Shown here piece after piece: positions 1-6,666 of a stretch of 8,993 nt of DNA. The translations under genes were made by a program, and so were the position numbers. The notes below the pieces were generated by a model. It made no database searches. It was given only the letters and a program-made list of their open reading frames with translations, and was not told where the DNA came from. Position 1 is the first letter of the stretch. Every line of letters starts with the position of its first letter. The stretch is from Proteobacteria bacterium UBA6921 (lineage in GTDB: Bacteria > Pseudomonadota > Gammaproteobacteria > SG8-11): contig DKAR01000051.1 of NCBI GenBank assembly GCA_002450895.1, positions 77,906-86,898 of the forward strand. The letters run 5' to 3'.

Positions 1-1
1 C

Positions 2-214
2 GGCACAGTCAAATGGTTCAACAATAAGAAAGGATTCGGTTTCATCGTACCGCAAGGGAGTAACGAAGATGTTTTCGTACATTACTCCTCCATCAAGGGT
101 GACGGTTTTCGCACGCTGATCAAAGGCGCGACCGTACGCTTTGAGGTAGAACGCGGCCCCAAAGGATTGCACGCCCACCAGGTCGAACCCGCTGCTGATA
201 CGAGTTACAACTAA
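2..214 (+). CDS. Cold-shock domain protein (CspA family), 3' part
   Basis: Small single-domain nucleic-acid-binding protein of the CspA family; family members bind single-stranded RNA/DNA and act as RNA chaperones in the cytoplasm. The visible 70 residues begin GTVKWFN, a few residues after the expected start, so only the extreme N-terminus is lost at the window edge. RNP1 (KGFGFI, visible residues 10-15) and RNP2 (VFVHYS, about 24-29) are intact, followed by the usual basic and glycine-containing second half (GATVRFEVERGPKGLHA). The tail ends TSYN, then TAA. The body fits a standard 65-75 residue Csp. Promoter and any cold-inducible 5' leader lie outside the window, so cold regulation cannot be judged. 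Family assignment is very secure; which paralogue it is cannot be told. Confidence 0.96.
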   Translation, partial: GTVKWFNNKKGFGFIVPQGSNEDVFVHYSSIKGDGFRTLIKGATVRFEVERGPKGLHAHQVEPAADTSYN

Positions 215-238
215 CTCGTTCCTGCGATTCGGCTCAAG

Positions 239-266
239 TTCGGCCCTGCACTCATGCGGGGCCGAA
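239..266 (+). terminator. Hairpin after the csp gene, probable terminator
   Basis: The arms TTCGGCCC (239-246) and GGGCCGAA (259-266) are perfectly complementary. Four further pairs (247-250 with 255-258, one of them G-T) close a tetraloop. It begins 24 bases after the csp stop. The following bases are TGTTGTGG and not a clean T run, so it may be a weak intrinsic terminator or a 3'-end stabilising hairpin. It also separates csp from the B12 leader. Confidence 0.6.
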
Positions 267-303
267 TGTTGTGGCAAAAAAATATCCATCTTCGACGCAC
301 GCT

Positions 304-326
304 GACGTGTGTCGGCTTGACACGTC
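304..326. promoter_or_regulatory. Inverted repeat over the candidate -35 box (possible operator)
   Basis: GACGTGT (304-310) and ACACGTC (320-326) are perfect inverted 7-base arms 9 bases apart. A second register, GTGTC (309-313) and GACAC (319-323), is nested in it. The right arm overlaps the TTGACA hexamer, a position where a bound protein would block RNA polymerase. No regulator can be named. It may be chance or a small transcript-independent structure. Confidence 0.35.
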
Positions 327-346
327 TCCACCACCCGCCTTAGAGT
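317..346 (+). promoter_or_regulatory. Candidate sigma-70 promoter of the B12 operon
   Basis: A perfect -35 hexamer TTGACA (317-322) is followed after 18 bases by TAGAGT (341-346), a 4/6 match to TATAAT. Transcription would start near 353, just before the CAGG (358-361) that forms the 5' arm of the riboswitch closing helix. The position is therefore right for a leader carrying the whole aptamer. The weak -10 box keeps the confidence moderate. Confidence 0.45.
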
Positions 347-352
347 CGCGCC

Positions 353-583
353 TGCTTCAGGTGTTCTGCAAATTCCAATTTGCAGAATGAAACGGGAAGC
401 CGGTGAGCGCACCCTAAAAACGCGCAATTCCGGCGCTGCCCCCGCAACGGTAAACAAGTCAAAGCGAGTCGTTTGCCACTGTGCCACGTGCACGGGAAGG
501 TGATTCGCCCGAACCCCCAGGTTCACTTGTAAGCCCGGAGACCGGCCTGCGGCACGACTCAGGAGCGTGTTGCGGCGGGCAAC
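353..583 (+). ncRNA. Cobalamin (B12) riboswitch
   Basis: Class-I-type cobalamin aptamer upstream of a B12 receptor gene. Conserved blocks appear in the right order: a closing helix CAGG (358-361) with CCTG (546-549); a perfect 11-base stem 364-374/377-387; AACGGGAAGCCGGTGA (391-406); the core GCTGCCCCCGCAACGGT (435-451); GCCACTG (475-481); GGGAAGG (494-500); and AAGCCCGGAGACC (531-543). Downstream, GTTGC (569-573) pairs with GCAAC (579-583). The loop of this hairpin contains GCGGG (575-579, its last base also in the stem), which can pair with CCCGC (441-445) in the core loop: the kissing interaction typical of this class. In the family, adenosylcobalamin or a related cobalamin binding shuts off the downstream uptake gene. 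An added stretch (343-352 with 551-560, one mismatch) would lengthen the closing helix if transcription started earlier. Confidence 0.93.
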
Positions 584-585
584 TT

Positions 586-686
586 CCGGGCGGGATCCTT
601 TCCACGACCATCTCGTCTCGTCTTTTCCCGGCACACGTATTTTGTTCCACGCGCGGGTGTGCGCCTTACTTGTCCAAAGGGAAAAG
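586..686 (+). promoter_or_regulatory. Riboswitch expression platform with ribosome-site sequestering helix
   Basis: CTTTTCCC (622-629) is perfectly complementary to GGGAAAAG (679-686), which carries the AAAGGG ribosome binding site just before the ATG at 690. A smaller hairpin, GCACAC (631-636) with GTGTGC (657-662), nests inside this helix. CCGGG (586-590) can instead pair with CCCGG (627-631), competing for the bases at 627-629 and so releasing the ribosome site. No GC stem followed by a T run is visible, which favours control of translation over transcription termination. Which state cobalamin favours is inferred from the family (B12 represses), not read from the sequence. Confidence 0.6.
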
Positions 687-689
687 TGA

Positions 690-2717
690 ATGTCACGTGC
701 CTTTCGTTTTGTTCGTTGCATCATTCCAATCACAGTGTGTTTCGCAAGCCTTCCGTCATTTGCAGAAGAATCACCTGAAGCGGTCACCGAACCACCAGCC
801 GCTCAATCGAGCGAGTCGACAAACACAAAGGTGGAAGAACCGATCACTTCACCCGAAGCGATATCTGCCCCTACCGAACCAACAAAAGCGGTCGTTACCG
901 CCACACGTTTTGAGGCGACGATCGATACGGCTCCGACCAACGTGACCGTCGTCACTGCTGAAGAAATTCGCGCGAGCAATGCGCGAACGATTCCGGAAGC
1001 CCTTCAACAACTCGGCGGTGTTCGAGTTCAGAGCGGAGCGGGGACGCGCGTGGACCTTGCCGGATTCGGAGAAACCGGCGCACTCAATTCGCTCATTCTG
1101 ATCAACGGTCGCCGCCTGAACGACGTCGACCTTAGTGGCGCGAACCTGTCGATGATCGCGTTGCAGTCGGTCGCGCGCATCGAAATCATCCGTGGCGCCG
1201 CAACCGTTCTGTACGGCGACAATGCGGCGGGCGGGGTCATCAATATCGTGACAACAAACGGATTCGAAGGTCCGGCCTTCAGCGCGCTGGTGCGCGCAGG
1301 AAGTTTCTCAACTTTGGAAATCGGCGGACAGGGACGTTGGTCGAATGATCGCTTTGCGGTGATTGCAGATGCGAACCACCAGCAATCCGACGGCTATCGC
1401 GACCACAACGTGACTAAAGCAAGTCGCGCCGGCTCCGAATTCACCGCCCTGTCGGGGGACACGACCTGGGGTATCCGCGGCCAGGTCTTTCGCGACGACA
1501 ACGAATTGCCCGGCGCAATTGATGAAGCCCAATATCGCGCCGACCCGACGAAGGCAGGAACTTACTTGATGGACACAGAAGAGTCGCACTCCGCGCTCGA
1601 TCTTTTCTACAACAGCCCAGGCTTGGCCGGTGAGTTTTCCTGGCGCAAAAAGGACCAAAAAAGCAGTTCCAATTTCGACGACTCGACCGATGCGAACCTG
1701 ACCACACTTTCTGCGACACCTCGATATCGTGTCGAAGACGAGTCAAATACCCGAATCCTGGGGGCGGATATTTATCGCAGCTCGCTCGACACAAAATCAG
1801 AAAGCCCCGGATTCGGAACGAATGTTCAAAGTGACGTCACTCGCAACAGCATTGCCCTTTACGCAAGCGATAATTTTTCCTTGGGATCGGTGGTTGCTTT
1901 GGGGTTCGGTTTGCGTGCGCAAAACGTATCAACGGACGTAAAGAGCAAAGACCTCGCGACTTCAACCAATACGTCAGATGATCGCAACGAACTGGAATAT
2001 GGCTGGGATCTGTCCCTGCAATTCCGCTACCCCGGTGGTGCGCGAAGTCATGTACGTGTGGCGCGCAGCTTTCGATTCGCCGTTCTGGACGAAATGTGGA
2101 GCTACTTCGACGGCACCGTCACGATGCTTGATCCGCAGGTCGGCAAACACGTTGAAGTCGGCGGTCAATTTCCGTTTTCGAAAGACACCCAGTTCGATGT
2201 CACCCTGTACCGAATTACTTTGACGGATGAAATCGGTTATGACCCCGCCGCGTTTGCAAACACCAATCTCGACCCGACGGAACGTCAGGGCGCCGACCTT
2301 GCATTCCGAATCAAGCCGGTGGACATGTGGTCGTTGCGTTTGACTCACAGCTACCGCGTTGCCAAATTCCGATCCGGCCCAATGAAAGGAAAACAGGTTC
2401 CGGATGTCCCGAAAAATACGTACACGGTCGGCAACAGTCTTGACGCCGGCATCGCAGGACTGTTCACTCTCGACGCACAGTTTGTCGGCAAGCGCTATTT
2501 TGGAAGTGATTATGCGAATACCGGAAAACAGATGAGCAGCTACTCTCTCATCAATGCCGGATGGGGATACAACTTCCCGCATGGCAATGTCCAGGTGGGA
2601 GTCAATAACGTTGCCGACAAGAAAGTGGCGGATTCCGGTTACTATTTCGATCCGGACTACTATTACTACCCGTTACCGGGGCGGTCTTACTCCGTCACGT
2701 TACGCCTGGAACTCTGA
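690..2717 (+). CDS. btuB: TonB-dependent outer-membrane receptor for cobalamin, BtuB-like
   Basis: Outer-membrane beta-barrel that would take up cobalamin or other corrinoids, powered by TonB. The 675-residue product has a Sec signal peptide (about 1-25, cleavage after SFA). A 40-residue stretch rich in Pro, Glu, Ser and Thr comes next, then a TonB-box-like segment KAVVTATR (66-73). The plug domain (about 74-190) contains LILINGRRLNDVDLSG and a closing IIRGAATVLYG...GGVINIVT block, both close to the BtuB pattern. The remaining 480 or so residues have alternating barrel strands and end with PGRSYSVTLRLEL. It is longer than E. coli BtuB (about 614). The start is fixed by AAAGGG 6-7 bases upstream and by the signal peptide. 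Substrate assignment rests mainly on the cobalamin riboswitch and the following pduO; a related corrinoid such as cobinamide is also possible. Confidence 0.9.
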   Translation: MSRAFRFVRCIIPITVCFASLPSFAEESPEAVTEPPAAQSSESTNTKVEEPITSPEAISAPTEPTKAVVTATRFEATIDTAPTNVTVVTAEEIRASNARTIPEALQQLGGVRVQSGAGTRVDLAGFGETGALNSLILINGRRLNDVDLSGANLSMIALQSVARIEIIRGAATVLYGDNAAGGVINIVTTNGFEGPAFSALVRAGSFSTLEIGGQGRWSNDRFAVIADANHQQSDGYRDHNVTKASRAGSEFTALSGDTTWGIRGQVFRDDNELPGAIDEAQYRADPTKAGTYLMDTEESHSALDLFYNSPGLAGEFSWRKKDQKSSSNFDDSTDANLTTLSATPRYRVEDESNTRILGADIYRSSLDTKSESPGFGTNVQSDVTRNSIALYASDNFSLGSVVALGFGLRAQNVSTDVKSKDLATSTNTSDDRNELEYGWDLSLQFRYPGGARSHVRVARSFRFAVLDEMWSYFDGTVTMLDPQVGKHVEVGGQFPFSKDTQFDVTLYRITLTDEIGYDPAAFANTNLDPTERQGADLAFRIKPVDMWSLRLTHSYRVAKFRSGPMKGKQVPDVPKNTYTVGNSLDAGIAGLFTLDAQFVGKRYFGSDYANTGKQMSSYSLINAGWGYNFPHGNVQVGVNNVADKKVADSGYYFDPDYYYYPLPGRSYSVTLRLEL

Positions 2718-2726
2718 TCAACGGCA

Positions 2727-3407
2727 ATGCGCCAAGCCGCGTTAACCATCGGAATCATCGCATCGGCAATCGTGCACGTTTGCATCCTCATGATTCCGGT
2801 GGGCTCCGGCCAGCCAACAGCGCCCGCGTACGAAACTCTCCAGGTCGAAATTCGCGAAGCGCATGCAGAGCCTCAGGTGAAAAGGCCTGTTTCAGACAAG
2901 CGCCCACGATCCAAACGCGACGCCCGGGCAATGCCAGAAACGAAGACTTCCCGGTTACCGGAACCGCCAAACCAACCGGCCGAAATACCAGTCGTGGACG
3001 AAATGGTCGCCGATACGGCTCCTGACTCTGTGGCAACGCCTCCTGAAGAAATGCCGGCGTTCAACCCACCGCGCGACCCCATGGTGATGTCAAACGACAA
3101 CGGGGAGCTTATTGTTGATTTCGGGCGTGTGGTCTCGTACTTGCGTCAGCTTGTTGAGCGCCGCAAGGTATATCCCATGCTCGCAAGGCAAAGAGGATTT
3201 GAAGGCGAAGTACTGCTGGGTTTTCGCGTCGTTGACGATGGCGCGATTCAGAGCGTTCACGTCGCGCGCAGTTCAGGCAATCGCCTGCTCGACCAGTCTG
3301 CGCTGCAAACGCTGAAACAGATCGAACGCATTACACCGGAGTTGTGGCATGTCGGCACGCAAGCCGATTTGCAGCTCTCCGTGGTCTATCGACTGATCGG
3401 GAGTTAG
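2727..3407 (+). CDS. tonB: TonB family energy-transducing protein
   Basis: Links the inner-membrane proton-driven ExbB/ExbD motor to an outer-membrane receptor, here most likely the preceding BtuB. The 226-residue protein has one N-terminal membrane segment (about 4-24). Within it Ser13 and His17 reproduce the SxxxH spacing that E. coli TonB needs to work with ExbB. Residues about 45-115 are rich in proline and charge, as expected for the periplasmic spacer. The C-terminal TonB domain (about 136-226) shows YP at 149-150, GFEGEVLLGFRVVDDG and a SSGNRLLDQSA segment. It starts 9 bases after the btuB stop with no convincing ribosome site, suggesting translational coupling; 2 bases separate it from pduO. 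No exbB or exbD is in the window, so the motor must be encoded elsewhere. Family is secure; being dedicated to B12 is inferred from position. Confidence 0.9.
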   Translation: MRQAALTIGIIASAIVHVCILMIPVGSGQPTAPAYETLQVEIREAHAEPQVKRPVSDKRPRSKRDARAMPETKTSRLPEPPNQPAEIPVVDEMVADTAPDSVATPPEEMPAFNPPRDPMVMSNDNGELIVDFGRVVSYLRQLVERRKVYPMLARQRGFEGEVLLGFRVVDDGAIQSVHVARSSGNRLLDQSALQTLKQIERITPELWHVGTQADLQLSVVYRLIGS

Positions 3408-3409
3408 CT

Positions 3410-3970
3410 ATGGGCAATCGACTTTCAAAAATCTACACGCGCACCGGCGATGATGGTTCCACCGGGCTGGGTAACGGAACCCGCGTCAGCAAATCACATG
3501 CGCGCGTTGAAGCTATGGGCGATGTCGATGAGCTCAATTGTGCCTTGGGCGTCTTGCTCACAGAAACGCTACCTGAATCGATTAGCGAAATTCTTACTCG
3601 TGTTCAGCATGAATTGTTCGAACTGGGCGGAGAACTGAGTATTCCGGGATCGAATTTCATCACGGCCGATGACGCCAAGCAGCTGGAAAACGACCTTGAT
3701 ACGTTGAATTCCATGCTGCCGCCCTTGAAGGAATTCATTCTTCCTGGCGGATCAAAATCGTCGGCGTTGTGTCACATCGCACGGGCGATATGCCGCCGTG
3801 CCGAGCGCCGCCTCGTCACGCTGAGTGTGGGCGAAGAAATCAATGTGCACGGGCGAACATATCTGAACCGGCTTTCCGATCTGCTGTTCGTCTGCGCGCG
3901 CGCCTTGAACGCCCTGACCGACAGCCCGGAAGTTCTGTGGAAACCGCGCGATCACCGTCCCGCACGCTGA
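3410..3970 (+). CDS. pduO: ATP:cob(I)alamin adenosyltransferase, PduO type
   Basis: Transfers the adenosyl group of ATP to reduced cob(I)alamin, making adenosylcobalamin (coenzyme B12) in the cytoplasm. The 186-residue product matches the single-domain PduO/MMAB family. It shows the N-terminal ATP-binding signature YTRTGDDGSTGL (9-20), RVEAMGDVDELN (32-43), FILPGG (109-114), HIARAICRRAER (122-133) and YLNRLSDLLFVCAR (151-164), with LW near the C-terminus. The start at 3410 is chosen because GGGAG lies 6 bases upstream and because family members begin just before the YTRTGDDG motif; an in-frame codon at 3344 would add 22 unrelated residues inside tonB. It is the last gene of the riboswitch operon. 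Its final 19 bases overlap the end of btuF on the other strand. It activates the corrinoid brought in by BtuB/TonB. Confidence 0.95.
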   Translation: MGNRLSKIYTRTGDDGSTGLGNGTRVSKSHARVEAMGDVDELNCALGVLLTETLPESISEILTRVQHELFELGGELSIPGSNFITADDAKQLENDLDTLNSMLPPLKEFILPGGSKSSALCHIARAICRRAERRLVTLSVGEEINVHGRTYLNRLSDLLFVCARALNALTDSPEVLWKPRDHRPAR

Positions 3971-4899
3971 ACCCGCACCGATTCCAGCAATTCACAAACG
4001 CGTCCCGCGCCCAGAAGGATGCGCGCCGTCTGGCGCTGCATATGATCCGGCGGAAGCCTGAACACTCGCCCGTTCTTTACCGCGGACAATAACGGCCACT
4101 TTGACCAGAACTCGGTTTGATTGTGCTCGGTTGCGGATCCACCGACCATGATGACTTCCGGATTTCGTTCGAGCACAGACTCGACACTGATCTCGGGAGC
4201 CAGCGCGCGCAAATCTCCGAAAATGTTTTCGCCACCGCACAATTTCAATACCGCGGAAATCATATGATCACCGTTCACCGTGATCAGCGGCCGGTCCCAT
4301 ATCTGGTAGAAAACGCGAACCGGCGGCCGACCTGAATAACGCTCTCCGAGCTGCCGCGCCTCCTCGCGAAACCGCGCGGCCTCTCGACCGGCGACCTCGG
4401 CAGTTCCCATTAACGCGCCGATCCGCTCGATATTCGTCGGAATGTCTTCGAGTTTTCGCGGCTCACTCAAGAACACGGGCATACCCAGACGGTTCAGGCG
4501 CTCCAACGCGCTCTGCGGATTTCCACTGCGCCAGCCTATGACAAGATCCGGGCGCAATGAGACGATTCGCTCCAGATCCAGCGCATTTGCGCTGCCGACG
4601 TGGGCGATCTTCACTGCGCTCTCGGGATAGTCACTGTAATCAACGACACCGACAACTTTCGCACCACCGCCAGCCGAAAAAACCAGCTCGGTCACATGCG
4701 GTGAAAGAGCGATGATCCGCTGTGCCGGCGCGGGCAGTGAAACAATCTTGCCCATATCATCGACGACACGGATATCCGTAGCGGCCGATGCCACGCTGAT
4801 TTTCGACACCGCAAATACAGCGAGGAAAACCAAGAATGCCGAAGCTGAGATTCGGCGATCGCCGGAAATGCGACCGATCACCCTAATGCGCCAGTGCAT
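3952..4899 (-). CDS. btuF: Periplasmic cobalamin-binding protein BtuF
   Basis: Captures B12 in the periplasm and hands it to the BtuCD ABC importer. From the ATG at 4899 it is 315 residues. It has a basic N-terminus and a hydrophobic signal segment (about 20-38, cleavage near VASA), then two lobes. BtuF hallmarks are VVGVVDYSDYPESA (82-95), LDLERIVSLRPDLVIGWRSGN (107-127) and CGGENIF (221-227). Glu110 and Glu240 align with the two glutamates (72 and 202 in E. coli) that dock onto BtuC, and Trp123 sits in the conserved VIGW segment. The ATG overlaps the amidase end by 17 bases. A GTG at 4881, one base after that stop, would also give a good signal peptide (309 residues); neither has a clear ribosome site. 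btuC and btuD are absent here. No riboswitch precedes it. Confidence 0.92.
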   Translation of the reverse strand: MHWRIRVIGRISGDRRISASAFLVFLAVFAVSKISVASAATDIRVVDDMGKIVSLPAPAQRIIALSPHVTELVFSAGGGAKVVGVVDYSDYPESAVKIAHVGSANALDLERIVSLRPDLVIGWRSGNPQSALERLNRLGMPVFLSEPRKLEDIPTNIERIGALMGTAEVAGREAARFREEARQLGERYSGRPPVRVFYQIWDRPLITVNGDHMISAVLKLCGGENIFGDLRALAPEISVESVLERNPEVIMVGGSATEHNQTEFWSKWPLLSAVKNGRVFRLPPDHMQRQTARILLGAGRVCELLESVRVQRAGR

Positions 4900-6199
4900 C
4901 CAGCGCGCGCGGGATTCGCAACACCTGCCCCACCTGCAACAAATCGCCGGTGATCTCATTGAGCGAGCGCAGCGCAAGAATGCTGACCTGATAATGCTGG
5001 GCAATCGTGGCAAGGGTTTCACCGGGCTGGATTACATGTTGAATGTTGGTCGAGGCAAGCAGCGTATCGGGTGGCGCGTGATCTGCAAAGTAGCTGCGCA
5101 CGCCCCTCATGACGGAATTCGCGATCAATTCCTGATACATCGTATCCCGGAGCTTGCGCTCTTCCGTCCGATTTGAAATGAATCCCGACTCAACCAGGAT
5201 CGATGGAATGCCAAGCGATTTGAGCACAACAAAACCCGCCTGCTCCACGCGCTCCTTGTGAACGCTGCCGACTTTTCCCAGCTCATTGATGACGCGATTG
5301 CCGAGATCCAGGCTGGCTTCAATCGTTCCGGTTTGTGAAAGATCGAGCAGGACAGACGTCAGCACATCATCTTTGTCTTCGAGGTTCACGCCGCCAATCA
5401 GGTCGGTGGAGTTTTCACTGTCGGCCAGAACGCGTGCTGCTTCACTGCTGGCGCCCTTCGTCGACAATGCATACACCGAGGCCCCACGCGCTTTCGGATT
5501 TCGACCCGTTGAATCGGCGTGAATGGATACAAACAAATCCGCGCGTTGTTGCTGAGCCAGACGGCGGCGTCCATTCAAACTTACAAAGTAGTCAGAGCCC
5601 CGGATCATCAGCGGCTTCATTCCGGGTTCCTGTTCGACTTTGCTTCGAAGCCGTTCGGCAATCGCCAATACGACGTCTTTCTCCTTCGTACCACCGGGCC
5701 CGATGGCACCGGAATCTTCGCCGCCATGCCCCGCGTCAATCGCGACGATCACATCACGACCCGCGGACGATTTCTGAACCGACGCATCCCCTTTCGAGCT
5801 TTCGCCAGCGTCTTCGCGGAACAAATCGACAACGAGGCGGTGGCCGTACCGTTCATTTGGTTTCAGGAAAAAACTTTTGGGACGAACTCGGGTATTTAAA
5901 TCGAAGACAATGCGCAACGTTTGACCGTCGTGCATCGCGCTGCGCACGCGATCGTAGACCGCGCCACTGACGTTCAGTGCGTCCAGTGATGCCTTTAAAT
6001 CGACGTTGGGAACATCCACGACGACACGATCGGGATCGTGCAACACCGTCAAGCGGTGTTCCGCAGGGCCGTCAGTATCCAGCACAATGCGCGTGCTGTC
6101 CGGAGCCGACCACGCGCGCGCGGCCTGAACCTGAACCGCCGCAAACGACAGCGCCGGCATCAGCAGACATAAACCCATCAAAATTCTTACCCCAATCAT
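4883..6199 (-). CDS. amiB: N-acetylmuramoyl-L-alanine amidase (AMIN, Amidase_3, LysM)
   Basis: Periplasmic zinc amidase that cuts the bond between MurNAc and the stem peptide, splitting septal peptidoglycan so daughter cells separate. The 438 residues comprise a Sec-type signal peptide (1-20, no twin arginine), an AMIN domain for septal targeting (about 22-128), a polar linker, the Amidase_3 catalytic domain (about 149-372) and one LysM peptidoglycan-binding domain (about 387-430). Zinc ligands His158 (DAGHGG), Glu173 (GGTKEKD) and His227 (SIHAD), and catalytic Glu338 (VESGF), are all present. The ATG at 6199 is preferred: it makes an ATGA overlap with the tsaE stop and has GTGGGA about 6 bases upstream. 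A GTG at 6211 would add four residues. I use the symbol amiB from the tsaE neighbourhood; amiC is an equally close family name. As in AmiB/AmiC, activation by an EnvC/NlpD-type partner is likely but not visible. Confidence 0.94.
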   Translation of the reverse strand: MIGVRILMGLCLLMPALSFAAVQVQAARAWSAPDSTRIVLDTDGPAEHRLTVLHDPDRVVVDVPNVDLKASLDALNVSGAVYDRVRSAMHDGQTLRIVFDLNTRVRPKSFFLKPNERYGHRLVVDLFREDAGESSKGDASVQKSSAGRDVIVAIDAGHGGEDSGAIGPGGTKEKDVVLAIAERLRSKVEQEPGMKPLMIRGSDYFVSLNGRRRLAQQQRADLFVSIHADSTGRNPKARGASVYALSTKGASSEAARVLADSENSTDLIGGVNLEDKDDVLTSVLLDLSQTGTIEASLDLGNRVINELGKVGSVHKERVEQAGFVVLKSLGIPSILVESGFISNRTEERKLRDTMYQELIANSVMRGVRSYFADHAPPDTLLASTNIQHVIQPGETLATIAQHYQVSILALRSLNEITGDLLQVGQVLRIPRALDALAH

Positions 6200-6666
6200 T
6201 CGCTGTCCCACTCAATTTTTCTCAGCACATGACGTCCTCGTTCGGACCGGGCAATCGCGGTAACGTTCCGCTGTTCGCCGAAATGTTTGAACTCAAGATC
6301 GAGATCCGGCGTCGGGAGTACATTTTCACCCCGCTCGGGCCATTCAACCAAGACCCAGGCACCCGGTGAAAAATATTCACGAATTCCAATGAGATTCAGT
6401 TCTTCCGGATCAGTAATCCGGTACAGATCAAAATGTGCCGCGCTTCCCGCAGAAAACTCGTAAGGCTCCACCACGGTGAAGGTCGGGCTTTTTACGTGAC
6501 TGGTGACGCCCAGCGTGTGCAGAAATCCGCGCGCGAACGTCGTCTTGCCGGCGCCGAGATCACCGCGAAGATAAATCACGGCTCCACCCACGGCCGCGTG
6601 GGCAACGCGCGCCGCAAAATCAAGCGTGGCCTGTTCGTTGGATAAAGTGTGTGCGCGACCGGACAT
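6196..6666 (-). CDS. tsaE: tRNA t6A biosynthesis ATPase TsaE
   Basis: Small P-loop ATPase that works with TsaB and TsaD to make N6-threonylcarbamoyladenosine at position 37 of ANN-decoding tRNAs, an essential cytoplasmic modification. The 156-residue product has the Walker A GDLGAGKT (35-42), the SPTFTVVEPYE segment (60-70), HFDLYR (78-83), and the EEL..IG and VEWPER (107-112) motifs of the family. The start at 6666 is chosen because MSGRAHTLSNEQATLDFA matches where TsaE proteins begin. An in-frame GTG at 6780 would overlap nnr and add 38 unlikely residues. There is no ribosome site in front of 6666; instead a short hairpin ends 5 bases before the ATG. The stop overlaps the amidase start (ATGA), so the two are probably co-translated. 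Confidence 0.95.
   Translation of the reverse strand: MSGRAHTLSNEQATLDFAARVAHAAVGGAVIYLRGDLGAGKTTFARGFLHTLGVTSHVKSPTFTVVEPYEFSAGSAAHFDLYRITDPEELNLIGIREYFSPGAWVLVEWPERGENVLPTPDLDLEFKHFGEQRNVTAIARSERGRHVLRKIEWDSE

Noticed and set aside
215..689. A small gene or tRNA between csp and btuB
   Set aside because: No cloverleaf and no plausible small protein with a ribosome site were seen; the stretch is explained by the csp hairpin, promoter, riboswitch and expression platform.
481..945. Open frame of 154 codons starting inside the riboswitch
   Set aside because: It runs through conserved aptamer elements and then out of frame through the btuB 5' end; the product resembles nothing.
1974..2582. Open frame of 202 codons on the - strand inside btuB
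   Set aside because: It mirrors the receptor barrel coding region, shows no family motif and no ribosome site context; treated as a shadow.
4900..5022. Longer btuF start at 5022
   Set aside because: It would add 41 Arg- and Cys-rich residues before the signal peptide, all within the amidase LysM region; the ATG at 4899 or GTG at 4881 gives a normal exported protein.
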